The notes below the pieces were generated by a model. The model saw only the letters and a list, made by a program, of their open reading frames with translations, did no database searches and was not told the DNA's origin. A program made the position numbers and the translations under genes. From Clostridia bacterium UC5.1-2E3 (GTDB taxonomy: Bacteria; Bacillota; Clostridia; Lachnospirales; Lachnospiraceae): a DNA stretch of 64,000 nucleotides. Location: contig BBZO01000003.1 in assembly GCA_001304875.1 (NCBI GenBank), positions 62,001 through 126,000 on the forward strand. The letters are read 5' to 3'. Positions 44,011-55,965 of the stretch are shown piece by piece (within the stretch, counting starts at the first letter, position 1; each line of letters opens with the position of its first letter).

Positions 44011-44050
44011 AAGAGCGGGCCCCCTTATTATAAGGGGAGTGGGCTCTTTT
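44011..44050 (+). terminator. Leader terminator upstream of glpP (putative GlpP-controlled attenuator)
   Basis: Outer stem AAGAGC (44011-44016) with GCTCTT (44043-44048) and inner stem CCCCTTA (44021-44027) with TAAGGGG (44031-44037), ending in a run of six T. It lies in the 5' leader about 20 bases after the promoter and 77 bases before glpP, so most transcripts would stop here unless antitermination occurs. Confidence 0.85.
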
Positions 44051-44126
44051 TTCATTCAATAGGAAACTGCGTTCCCCTATTGGACGAAAGCGCTTCGCAT
44101 CATCAGAAAGGGAACTTCTGTGATTT

Positions 44127-44705
44127 ATGGAAAACGTAAGGAAACCAAACCCAATGGAGCTTTTGGAGATGTCCCCCGTGATCGCCGCTGTGAAGGACGT
44201 GGACGGGATGAAAAAATGCTTTGAATCGGAATGCCAGACCGTGTTCGTTCTCTACGGGACGATCTGCAATATCGGAGACATTGTCCGGGAGATCAAGAAG
44301 CATGGGAAGTACGCCATGGTCCATGCGGATTTCACGCAGGGGCTTGGCGCCAAGGAGATTGCTGTCGATTTCATCCGGGAGAACACGCTGGCCGACGGCG
44401 TGATCAGCACGAAGCCGCAGCTGGTGAAGCGGGCGAAGGAGCTGGGGATGTACGGGATCCTGCGGGCATTTCTGGTGGACTCGATTGCCATGAATACGAC
44501 GAAAAAGCAGCTGGAGCTGTTTCACCCGGATATGGTGGAGATCATGCCGGGAATCGTGCCCAAGGCTCTTAAGGAGATCCGGAGCTACACGCGCACTCCG
44601 ATTATCGCGGGGGGATTGATTTCGGATAAAAAGGACATCATGGCCGCGTTTGAGGCAGGCGCCGATGCGATTTCGACGACCAGGAATGAACTGTGGTTTG
44701 TGTAG
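44127..44705 (+). CDS. glpP: Glycerol uptake operon antiterminator
   Basis: Intact 192-residue TIM-barrel-like RNA-binding regulator. SPVIAAVKD near residue 16, FVLYGTICNIGDIV, VHADFTQGLGAKEIAVDFI and DMVEIMPGIVPK are GlpP signatures. In Bacillus, GlpP with glycerol-3-phosphate lets polymerase read through leader terminators of glp genes. Terminators lie both before this gene and between it and glpK, so it may regulate its own synthesis as well as that of GlpK. Confidence 0.93.
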   Translation: MENVRKPNPMELLEMSPVIAAVKDVDGMKKCFESECQTVFVLYGTICNIGDIVREIKKHGKYAMVHADFTQGLGAKEIAVDFIRENTLADGVISTKPQLVKRAKELGMYGILRAFLVDSIAMNTTKKQLELFHPDMVEIMPGIVPKALKEIRSYTRTPIIAGGLISDKKDIMAAFEAGADAISTTRNELWFV

Positions 44706-44745
44706 GAAACTTTTTGAGAGAAAAACTGAATCGGGGTTGGAGATT

Positions 44746-44798
44746 AAAGAGCAGATAAAAACAACAGGGATGTTGTCTTTTTATTCTGCTCTTTTTTA
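44746..44798 (+). terminator. Leader terminator between glpP and glpK (putative antitermination site)
   Basis: A long imperfect hairpin: 44746-44766 pairs with 44771-44795 around the loop GGGA, including AGAGCAGA with TCTGCTCT and CAACA with TGTTG, ending in T6. It lies 25 bases before the glpK start. Confidence 0.88.
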
Positions 44799-44801
44799 TA
44801 A

Positions 44802-47766
<2,965 letters not shown>

Positions 47767-47781
47767 AGGAGGGCGTCGGAA

Positions 47782-49045
47782 ATGAGAGAATATGATATTG
47801 TGATTATCGGCGGCGGCCCTGCGGGCCTGGCGGCCGCGGCGTCGGCGAAAAGAAACGGCGTGGACAGCATTCTGATTCTGGAGAGAGACAAGGAGCTGGG
47901 CGGCATTTTAAACCAGTGCATCCACAACGGATTTGGCCTCCACACCTTTAAGGAGGAGCTGACCGGGCCGGAGTACGCGGCCAGATTCATCGACCAGGTG
48001 GAGGAGCTGGGCATCGAGTACAAGCTTCACACCATGGTTATGGACATCACCCATGAGAAGAAGATCACGGCCATGAACCGTGAGGAGGGCATGTTCGAGA
48101 TCCAGGCGAAGGCCATTGTTCTGGCCATGGGCTGCCGCGAGCGGGCCAGGGGCGCCTTAAATATCCCCGGCTACCGCCCGGCGGGCATCTACTCCGCGGG
48201 GACGGCCCAGAGACTGGTGAACCGCGAGGGCTTCATGCCCGGGCGAGAGGTCGTGATCTTAGGCTCCGGCGATATCGGGCTTATCATGGCCAGGAGAATG
48301 ACCTTTGAGGGGGCAAACGTGAAGGTGGTGGCGGAACTGATGCCCTACTCCGGCGGCCTCAAGAGAAATATTGTGCAGTGTCTGGACGACTACGGGATTC
48401 CGTTGAAGCTCAGCCACACCGTGGTGGACATCCGCGGCAAGGAGCGGGTCACCGGCGTCACCATCGCCCAGGTGGACAAAAGCGGCAGGCCCATTCCCGG
48501 CACCGAGGAGGACTACGAGTGCGATACGCTGCTCCTGTCCTGCGGTCTGATTCCCGAAAATGAGCTGTCCCGCTCCGCCGGCGTCGAGATGAGCCCGGTG
48601 ACCTCCGGCCCGCTGGTAAACGAGAGCCTGGAGACCAGCATCGAGGGCGTGTTCGCCTGCGGCAATGTGCTCCACGTGCACGATCTGGTGGACTTCGTGT
48701 CCGAGGAGGCCGCGGCGGCCGGAAGAAACGCCGCCGTCTACGTGAAGGGAGAGCGCACCGCGGCCGAGGGAAAAGTGGTCCGGATGAACCCCACTGACGG
48801 CGTGCGCTACACCGTGCCCGCATCGATCCGCCCCGACCAGATGGACGACCAGCTGACGGTCCGTTTCCGGGTGGGCGGCGTCTATAAAAACTGCTATGTG
48901 TGCGTCTATTTCGACGACGAGTGCGTGTCCCGCCGGAAGCGCCGGTGGTGGCTCCCGGGAGATGGAAGAGGTGAAGCTGGAGAAGGCGAAGCTTTTAGAG
49001 CGGCCCGACCTTAAGACCATCACCATCAAGATTGAGGAGGCGTAG
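47782..49045 (+). CDS. FAD/NAD(P)-binding oxidoreductase, GlpB-like partner (two frameshifts near the end)
   Basis: About 421 residues. FAD motif IVIIGGGPAGLAAAASAKRN at residue 4, a second Rossmann motif in VVILGSGDIGLIMARRM near residue 155, and VFACGNVLHVHDLVDFV near residue 290. Breaks near 48940 (GCGCCGGTGG for GCGCCCGGTGG) and 48958 (CCCGGGAGATGG for CCCGGGGAGATGG) restore KRPVVAPGEMEEVKLEKAKL and a TAG at 49043-49045. It lies between glpA and a DUF1667 gene, the usual Firmicute arrangement for anaerobic glycerol-3-phosphate oxidation. Confidence 0.85.
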
Positions 49046-49048
49046 GAG

Positions 49049-49414
49049 ATGGAGAAACGTGAACTGATCTGTATCGGCTGCCCCATGGGCTGCCCCATGA
49101 CCGTGACCATGGAGAACGGCGAGGTGCTCTCCGTGTCCGGAAATACCTGTAAGCGCGGCGACGTCTACGCCCGCAAGGAGGTGACCAACCCCACCCGCAT
49201 TGTCACCAGCACCGTGACCGTGGAGGGCGGCGCCGACGTGACCGTCAGCGTCAAGACGGCATCGGACGTGCCGAAGGGGAAGATATTTGACTGCGTGAAG
49301 GCCTTAAAGGGAGTCACGGTGAAGGCTCCGGTGAAGATCGGCGACGTGATTGTGGAGAACGCCGCCGGCACCGGGGTGGATATTGTGGCGACCGGGAATG
49401 TGAGGGCTGTGTAG
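49049..49414 (+). CDS. DUF1667 protein, probable small subunit of the glycerol-3-phosphate dehydrogenase complex
   Basis: Intact 121 residues. The start ICIGCPMGCPMTV has CxxGC spacing, and a further Cys-rich NTCKRGDVYARKE segment suggests an Fe-S cluster. It begins 3 bases after the oxidoreductase stop and completes the glp operon. Family members almost always follow a GlpA-like gene and an FAD oxidoreductase gene. Confidence 0.85.
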   Translation: MEKRELICIGCPMGCPMTVTMENGEVLSVSGNTCKRGDVYARKEVTNPTRIVTSTVTVEGGADVTVSVKTASDVPKGKIFDCVKALKGVTVKAPVKIGDVIVENAAGTGVDIVATGNVRAV

Positions 49415-49714
49415 GGCGGCTGTGAAGTGTGGCTGTGTGATATGGCTGCGATGTGCAGCGGGAAGGCAGCTAAACAGCCGGGAGGTGATCTGGGCGGCCG
49501 GGGAGGACCGGCCGCCCGGGGCATCTATATAATTTGGTTTTCGTGTAGCTTCTGTATTTTTACGTTTTTTCTTTAGGTTTCTTAATTGTAATTCATTTTC
49601 AAATTTACAAATCCATTTCTGTTTATCAGATAACTCTTTAAGTATCCCGTTTATTAGAAATGCAAAACTTGACAATACAATAAATAAGTTGTATTATAAA
49701 AGAAAGGAAAGCAC
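49415..49714. other. Intergenic region between glp operon and toxin-antitoxin genes
   Basis: 300 bases. The first part is G-rich and contains a 10-bp GC hairpin, GGGCGGCCGG/CCGGCCGCCC (49492-49517), without a T tract; it may end the glp transcript or protect its 3' end. The rest is AT-rich and leads into the toxin promoter. No convincing gene is seen. Confidence 0.6.
49669..49697 (+). promoter_or_regulatory. Promoter and palindromic operator of the toxin-antitoxin pair
   Basis: TTGACA (49669-49674), 17 bases, TATTAT (49692-49697). A dyad TACAA-N8-TTGTA (49676-49693) fills the spacer, a typical place for antitoxin-mediated autorepression. Confidence 0.75.
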
Positions 49715-50053
49715 ATGAATTTATATTACTATCAGTCAATGTCAGGTAAGAATCTGATATTAGAATACATAGACTCTCTCCCTGTCGATGAACAGGTGGA
49801 TGGATACTCTGTTCTGAAAAATCTGGAGGACGGGAAATTAGAACAGATTCGTTTTAAACGATGGCAGAAAAAAATTTATGAGGTGTATTTTTACAAGCAT
49901 AATCGTATTTTTTATGTGACGATTGATAAAAATACTATGTATTTGCTCCATGCATGCAGAAAGCAGAAGAATAAGACGGAGAAAAAAGATAAAAAGATCG
50001 TGGAGACGCGTGCAAAAGAGCTGGGGGTAATGCTTGGAAAATCATTCATTTAG
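49715..50053 (+). CDS. RelE/HigB-like toxin (phage Gp49-type)
   Basis: 112 residues of the RelE/ParE superfamily, HigB/Gp49 branch: KNLILEYIDSLPVDEQ, LEQIRFKRWQKKIYEVYFYKHNRIFYVTI and LLHACRKQKNKTEKKDKKI are recognisable family segments. Such toxins cut mRNA on the ribosome. The start follows AAAGGAAAGCAC. An XRE-type antitoxin follows 17 bases later. It is AT-rich compared with its neighbours, fitting horizontal arrival. Confidence 0.85.
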   Translation: MNLYYYQSMSGKNLILEYIDSLPVDEQVDGYSVLKNLEDGKLEQIRFKRWQKKIYEVYFYKHNRIFYVTIDKNTMYLLHACRKQKNKTEKKDKKIVETRAKELGVMLGKSFI

Positions 50054-50070
50054 CAAAAGGAGGCCGTGTT

Positions 50071-50366
50071 ATGTCATTTGTCAATGAGAATATCAATCAG
50101 GTGATTGAGACAAAACGAGAGGCAGACGCCGATTTTAAAAAAGCGTGGGACGACAGCAGGGAAGAGTACCGTCTGATCGGGGAGATGATTTCCCTGCGTA
50201 AACAGGAAAAATGACGCAGGGGGAGCTGGCTGAGCTGGTTGGAAGCAGGCAGCAGGTTATTTCCAGGATCGAGAAGAAGGAAAACAGTCCGTCGTTAAGA
50301 AGTTTTTGCAATATTCTAAGCGCGCTGGGATACGAGTTAAGAATCGTGAAGCGCGGCAGTTTTTAG
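50071..50366 (+). CDS. XRE-family HTH antitoxin (frameshifted)
   Basis: About 98 residues after repair. It starts MSFVNENINQVIETKREADA after AAAGGAGGCCGTGTT. The frame hits a TGA at 50212-50214; adding one A to the run just before it gives RKQEKMTQGELAELVGSRQQ, VISRIEKKENSPSLRSF and a typical Cro/CI helix-turn-helix ending at TAG 50364-50366. It should neutralise the upstream toxin and bind the dyad in the promoter. Confidence 0.8.
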
Positions 50367-50398
50367 TTTGTTTTATATCATATAATATCACAACATAT

Positions 50399-50450
50399 CA
50401 CAAGAGGCCCGGACAGGAGTTGATTGCCTGTCCGGGCCTCTTGTGCTTTT
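50399..50450. terminator. Strong bidirectional terminator between antitoxin and Fe-ADH genes
   Basis: Nineteen-base arms (50399-50417 and 50427-50445) are perfect complements around a nine-base loop, followed by CTTTT on the plus strand. It serves both converging transcripts. Confidence 0.9.
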
Positions 50451-50471
50451 CATCTATCTTTAAAATCTGAT

Positions 50472-51626
50472 TTAACGCCCGTCGTACGCGTCCTGGAAGA
50501 TATCGACGATCTGATCTTCGGTGGCGATTCTGGGATTCGTCAGGCTGCACACATCTTTCTGCGCGTTTTCTGCCATCAGAGCGAAATCCTCGGGCCGTAC
50601 GCCCAGCTCCTTTAAATTGGCGGGGATACCGAGCCGCCGGCTCAGACGCTTGACAGCTCGATGCCTTCCTCCGCGGCGGCGGAACAGGACATGTTCTCTC
50701 CGCGGACTCCCATGGACAGCGCGATCTCCTTAAAGCGGGTCATGTTTCCGATCAGATTGAACCGCATCACGTGGGGGAGAAGCACCGCGTTGCAGACGCC
50801 GTGGGGGAGATTGTAGAGACCGCCCAGCTGGTGCGCCATCGCGTGGACGTAGCCGAGAGATGCGTTGTTGAACGCGATGCCGGCCAGGTACTGCGTAGGC
50901 CATTTTATCCCGCGCCTTCATGTAATTCCCGTTGGCGACGGCCTTGGGGAGGTAGTGGGTGATCATCTGGATAGCCATGGTAGCCGCCGCGTCTGTGAGC
51001 GGATTGGAATTGGTGGAGACGTAGGCCTCGATGGCGTGGGTCAGCGCGTCCATTCCGGTGGCGGCGGTGAGTGCCGGCGGCATCCCCTTCATGAGCTCCG
51101 GGTCGTTGATGGCGATCTGGGGCGTGATTCTCCAGTCCACAATCGCCATCTTTACCTTGCGCGTGGTGTCGGTGATGATGCAGAAACGGGTGATCTCCGA
51201 GGCTGTTCCTGCGGTCGTGTTGACGGCCATCAGCGGCATCAGCGGATTTTTGGATTTGTCGATTCCTTCATACTCGTGAATGGTTCCTCCGTTGGCCGCT
51301 ACCATGCCGATGCCTTTCGCGCAGTCGTGGGACGAGCCGCCGCCGAGGGAGAGGATGGAGTCACAGCCGTTTTTCTGAAATTCAGCCACGCCCGCGGCCA
51401 CGTTTTTGTCGGTGGGATTGGGCTCCGCGCCGGAAAAAATCACGGAGTCAACGCCGGACTGTGTCAGAATATCCTGGATCTGCTGCGCCATTCCGTTCTG
51501 TCCGAGAAAACGGTCGGTGACGATCATGGTCTTGCGCCCGCCCAGGCTTTTCATCAGTTCTCCGGCCTCTCTGGCTGCTCCCTGTCCAAAGACGTTGCGT
51601 GTGGGTAAAAAATAGTACGTTGACAT
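50472..51626 (-). CDS. Iron-containing alcohol dehydrogenase (two frameshifts)
   Basis: 385 residues after repair, a type III Fe-ADH of the 1,3-propanediol/4-hydroxybutyrate dehydrogenase type. NAD-binding [17 protein letters not shown] near residue 95, and metal-binding His in HAMAHQLGG and [14 protein letters not shown]. Breaks lie near 50895 (two bases, probably GC, missing before AGTACCTGGCC: MAYAQYLAG) and near 50652 (one base missing, [13 protein letters not shown]). The minus-strand start follows AAAGGAGGTACCCCCT. A LysR gene lies upstream on the same strand. Confidence 0.9.
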
Positions 51627-51732
51627 AGGGGGTACCTCCTTTTGTGTTGGAATGCCCCCATTATAGTGACGGAACCCGCGGTCCGTCCAATACGAAAAAA
51701 CAAATACGGTCATAATAAAACTCGTATGGCCG

Positions 51733-52682
51733 CTAGATTTCTATTAAACTGTGATTTTCCATGAAGTCAATTAATTTCTGCTGCACCGGGTTGGCGCGGT
51801 GTTTTAAGAATGACAGATAGATACTTCGCATGGCAGACGGGCTTTCCAGCTGGTAAAATACGATCTGATCCGTCGGAGTCACGTACTCGGGGATGGTGGA
51901 CCGCAGGAACGAGACGCCCTGTCCCTCGCAGGTCAGATAGTAGACGGTCATCATCTGGGAGAACAGCGCGCGGGCGTTGGGGGTAAATCCGGCCTGGCGG
52001 CACATCTCGGTTCCCCGCGTGTAGATGTCGTTGCCCGGCATCAGCAGCAAAACGGCTCTTCCTTAAAGTGTTCCAGCGGAACGGGAGGCTTCATGCGTCC
52101 CGGTTCATTCCGCATCAGCAGTTCTTCAAAGGTATAGAGATACCGGGTCAGTCCCGCGTTGATCTGGAAGCTGGCGGGTACGGCCAGAATAATCTCCTCG
52201 GAGGCCCAGGGCTTCACCTGTACCTGGGGATTCTCAATCATTTCCGCTTCCAGAAGGAAATCGATCTTCTTATCCAGCAGCTTTTCCAGGAGAGCCTCGT
52301 TGTTTCCCTCGGTGAACGTGAGGGTGATCTGGGGATAGAGCGCCTGAAATTCCTTCATCAGCCGCGGCAGCACGTAGGTGCAGAAGAACGTGGAGCTTCC
52401 AATATGAAGCGACATCTCCTCCGGCGAACCAAGGCGTGCAAAATGGCTCCGCATGTCATCCTCAATCTCCATGACCCGCTCCACCTGTTCGATGTAGTAG
52501 CGCCCCGCCTCGGTGAGAGAGATGGGCGAGGTGGAGCGGTCGAAGATGGGATTTTTAATCTCCTGCTCCACTTTTTTGACCACGGAGCTGAGCCAGGGCT
52601 GCGAGACGTAAAGCTTCTTCGCAGCCTTGGAAAAGCTCTTTTCCTGGTAGATTGCATAGATGTATTCCTTATAGTTCAACAT
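51733..52682 (-). CDS. LysR-family transcriptional regulator (frameshifted)
   Basis: About 316 residues. N-terminal winged helix MLNYKEYIYAIYQEKSFSKAAKKLYVSQPWLSS, then an effector-binding domain. The frame breaks near 52047 on a T run (CCGTTTTGCTG should have one more T: HFKEEPFLLLMPGNDIY). It diverges from the aminotransferase operon and lies upstream of the Fe-ADH, so it probably controls both. Confidence 0.88.
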
Positions 52683-52696
52683 GACGGTTCCCCCTA

Positions 52697-52735
52697 TACG
52701 AATTTCAATATAAGACGTTCATTTTTTACGAATTT
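52697..52735. promoter_or_regulatory. Direct repeats TACGAATTT in the divergent LysR/aminotransferase promoter
   Basis: TACGAATTT occurs at 52697-52705 and again at 52727-52735, 30 bases apart (about three helical turns). A related TACGAA...TCGTA arrangement (51691-51726) lies upstream of the Fe-ADH. These may be binding sites for the adjacent LysR protein. Confidence 0.4.
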
Positions 52736-52801
52736 TACAAAATTACCGCGCTGTGTTTACAATAAGTGTAACAGAAAAGCACAGAGAAAGGAAGATGAAA
52801 G

Positions 52802-53991
52802 ATGAACGAACGTATTGCAGAGAGAATGGACAAACTGATCCCGTCCGGCATAAGAAAAGTGAATGAAAAGGCGCTGGCCATGGAGCGGGCCGGAGAGCGG
52901 GTGCTCCATTTCGAGCTGGGACGTCCCGATTTCGACACTCCGGATTATATTAAGAAGGCGGCGTTCAGGGCGCTGACCGAAGGAAGGTGCACTACACCTC
53001 CAATTTCGGCTGTATGGAGGTGCGGCAGGCCATCGCGGATAAGCTTAAGAGGGAAAACAACATCGACTACAAGCCCGGCGAGGTGCTGGTGACGGTGGGA
53101 CTTTCCGAGGCGGTGTTCGCGGTGCTGGCCACGATCCTCAACCGGGGCGATGAGATCCTGGTGCCCGATCCCGTGTGGCTTAACTACATGAACGTTCCCA
53201 ATCTGCTGGGGGCTAAGCCTGTGACCTACAGCTTAAAGGAAGAGAACGGCTTCCAGATGGATCTCGATGAGGTGAGAAGCAAAATCACTCCCCGGACGAA
53301 AGCCGTGGTCATCGTCACCCCCAACAACCCCACCGGCGGCGTGCTCTCGGAACGTGTCCTTAAAGAGCTGGCGGAGATTGCGGTGGCCAATGATCTGATG
53401 GTTCTCTCCGACGAGGTGTACGAGCGGCTGATCTACGATGGGGAAAAGCATGTGAGCATTGCCTCCCTGCCCGGCATGAAGGAGCGGACATTCACGCTGA
53501 ACGGCATGTCCAAGGCGTACGCCATGGACGGCTGGCGGCTGGGCTACGTGGCTGCACCCGAGGAGTATATTCTGGCCATGAACAAGTTCCACCAGTACAA
53601 TACCACCTGCGCCCCCAATTTCGTCCAGCTGGCGTCTGCGGCGGCCTTAAACGAGGAGGGCGACGAGGTGAACGCCATGGTCCGGGAGTACAAGCGCCGC
53701 AGAGACCACGCGGTGAAGGCCATCAATGAGATCCCGGGCTTAAGCTGCCAGTGCCCGAAGGGAGCGTTTTACATATTCATCAACATAAAAGAGCTGGGAA
53801 TGAAGAGCGCCGAGGCGGCGGATTATCTTCTGGAGGAAGCGAAGATCGCGCTGGTTCCGGGGGATGTGTTCGGACCCGGCGGCGAGGGATATCTGAGAAT
53901 GTCCTTTGCCAACAGCTATGAAAATGTCGTCGAGGGATGCGAAAGACTTGCGGAGGCAGTGAAAGCGCTCCGTGAGAGAAAGGAAAGGTGA
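52802..53991 (+). CDS. Class I/II pyridoxal-phosphate aminotransferase (frameshifted)
   Basis: About 396 residues. PLP Lys in LNGMSKAYAMDGWRLGY near residue 240, NNPTGG near 178, and an aspartate-aminotransferase-like FELGRPDFDTP start region. The frame breaks near 52987 (GAAGGAAGGTGCAC should have one more A: LTEGKVHYTSNFG). It transfers an amino group between an amino acid and a 2-oxoacid; the substrate is unknown. The start follows AAAGGAAGATGAAAG. It heads an operon with an FAH-family hydrolase and an SDR. Confidence 0.9.
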
Positions 53992-53998
53992 TAAAGGC

Positions 53999-54931
53999 AT
54001 GAGACTTGCAACCGTTTATCTTGGAAATGAGGAAAAGGCCGGGTATCGTGACCGGCAGGGGAGTGATGCCCATTGCGGCGGTCAACGCCGCCAAAGGCAC
54101 CGCGTGGAAGGAAGAAATGTACGAGCTGATCTGCGCGCAGCAGATTCCGGGGCTGACAGACTGGTACAACCACGGCGGAAAGGAGGAACTGGAGCAGATG
54201 CCCGGTTTCATCCCCGCAGACCAGGTAAAATACGGCCCACTGTACCGCAATCCCAGAAGGATTTTCGGCATCGGATTAAACTACGTGGATCACGCCGGGG
54301 ACATCGGCTCCGCCGCTCCCGTGGGATTTCCGGGGAGCTTCTTTAAGATGGCCGACACGCTGATCGGCCCGGGCGACGAGATCTGCCTGCCCGCACTCAA
54401 GGAGGCCCAGAAGACGACGGCCGAGGCCGAGCTTGGCATCATCATGGGAAGAGACTGCCGCGACGTGTCCGAGGAGGACTGGGAGAGCGCCATCGTGGGC
54501 TACACCACGGTTCTGGACATGACGGAGGAATCCATTCTGAAGGGAAATGACTACGTGAGCGGAAACCCGCGCTATTTAACCATCGTGAAGAATTTCCCCA
54601 CCTTCTTCTCCTTCGGCCCGCAGCTTGTCACGCCCGACGAGGTGCCGGACGTTCTGAAGCTGGAGGTACAGAGCGTGCACAACGGCGAGGTGTACGCCAG
54701 AAATACGGTAAATAACATGACCCACCGCCCGCCCCGCCTGGTATCCCTGCACAGCAGCATCCAGGCTGGTATGCCGGCGACGTGCTCTCCACGGGAACCC
54801 CGCGCGCCTTCCATATCCAGGACGGCGACGTGGCCGAGTGCCGGATTTACGGCCCGGACGGCTTCGAGATGGCGCCGCTTGTCAACCCCGTGGTGGATTT
54901 GAAGCTTCACCCGGACAAAAGCAGATCATAA
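53999..54931 (+). CDS. Fumarylacetoacetate hydrolase family protein (two frameshifts)
   Basis: About 310 residues. The FAH core IFGIGLNYVDHAGD is near residue 98, followed by the metal-ligand region TTAEAELGIIMGRDCRDV and TVLDMTEESIL, and the C-terminal GDVLSTGTPR. Members hydrolyse or hydrate 2,4-diketo or 2-oxo-enoate acids, or decarboxylate oxaloacetate. Breaks: an extra G near 54043 (KAGIVTGRGVMP) and a missing C near 54764 (CAGGCTGGTATG for CAGGCCTGGTATG). It starts 8 bases after the aminotransferase. Confidence 0.87.
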
Positions 54932-54950
54932 ACAAAAAGGAGGATTTCAA

Positions 54951-55745
54951 ATGAATTTAGGATTAAAAGACAAGGTTGTTCTCTGCATGGCTTCGGCTGC
55001 AGGGCTGGGAAAAGGAATAGCGATGGAGGCGGCCCGCGAGGGCGCGAAGGTGATGATCTGCACCTCTGAGGCGTTTAAGGATCAGCTTTACGCTGCACAG
55101 GAGGAGATCGAGAAGGAGACGGGAAACCGCCCGGAGGCATACTTCTGCGACGTAAATTCTCCCGAAGATATCGAGAAACTGGTCAGCCACACGGTGGAGA
55201 CCCTGGGCGATATCTGGGCGCTGGTCAACATGTGTCCGGGCCCCAAACCCGGCCCCTTCGACTCCTTTGACGACTCCCAGTGGGAGAAGGCGTTTGAAAT
55301 GTGCCTTCTGTCCTACGTGCGCACGATCCGCGCCTGCCTGCCCTCCATGCGCCGGCTGGGCGGCGGCAGAATCGTAAATTCCACCAGCTCCTCGGTAAAG
55401 GACTGCCTGGACAATCTGATTCTCTCCAACACCATGCGCATGGGCGTGGTGGGAATGTCCAAGACCCTTGCCTCCGAGCTGGGAAAGGATAACATTCTCA
55501 TCAACGTGATCGGCCCCGGCCGCATCGGCACGGCCCGCATCACCAGCTTAAACGCCATGCGCGCCGAGAAGGCCGGCATCACCGTGGAGGAGTACGAGAA
55601 AGAGGACTTAAAGTCCTTCCCGCTGGGCCGTTACGGCACGACGGAGGAGTATGGACGCCTGGCCGTATTTCTCTGCTCCGAGGCCAACACTTATATCTCC
55701 GGTCAGACGATTCTTCTGGACGGCGGCATGACCAGGGCGTACTAA
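54951..55745 (+). CDS. Short-chain dehydrogenase/reductase-fold protein with an altered active site
   Basis: Intact 264 residues. The nucleotide-binding loop is ASAAGLGKGIA instead of TGxxxGIG. The active-site helix reads SSSVKDCLDNLILSNTMRMG: Ser is present but the usual Tyr-x3-Lys is replaced by SNTMR. The C-terminus YISGQTILLDGGMTRAY is normal for SDRs. It belongs to a divergent subgroup whose chemistry may differ from ordinary carbonyl reduction. The start follows AAAAGGAGGATTTCAA, 19 bases after the FAH gene. Confidence 0.87.
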   Translation: MNLGLKDKVVLCMASAAGLGKGIAMEAAREGAKVMICTSEAFKDQLYAAQEEIEKETGNRPEAYFCDVNSPEDIEKLVSHTVETLGDIWALVNMCPGPKPGPFDSFDDSQWEKAFEMCLLSYVRTIRACLPSMRRLGGGRIVNSTSSSVKDCLDNLILSNTMRMGVVGMSKTLASELGKDNILINVIGPGRIGTARITSLNAMRAEKAGITVEEYEKEDLKSFPLGRYGTTEEYGRLAVFLCSEANTYISGQTILLDGGMTRAY

Positions 55746-55965
55746 AAAATATAGTTGTAAATTCTTCTCTGAAGAAAAAAGATTGCAAATTATGAGTTCC
55801 CGCGCTATAATAAAGTAAAATTTTAGATAGTCAAATAACGTACTATTGAAAGGGGGAGTTATATGAGTGTGGGGACGTGAGGGCGCTGTGCGTTTTTGTG
55901 CTGAAAACCGTGCGGCGTCCCGTGAAAATGGTATGCAGTCAGCAAGATGGAGAGAAGGAGAAGAG

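Noticed and set aside
49304-49675. A minus-strand open frame across the glp/toxin gap
   Set aside because: It overlaps the end of the DUF1667 gene antisense and runs through a GC hairpin; no ribosome site or recognisable protein features.
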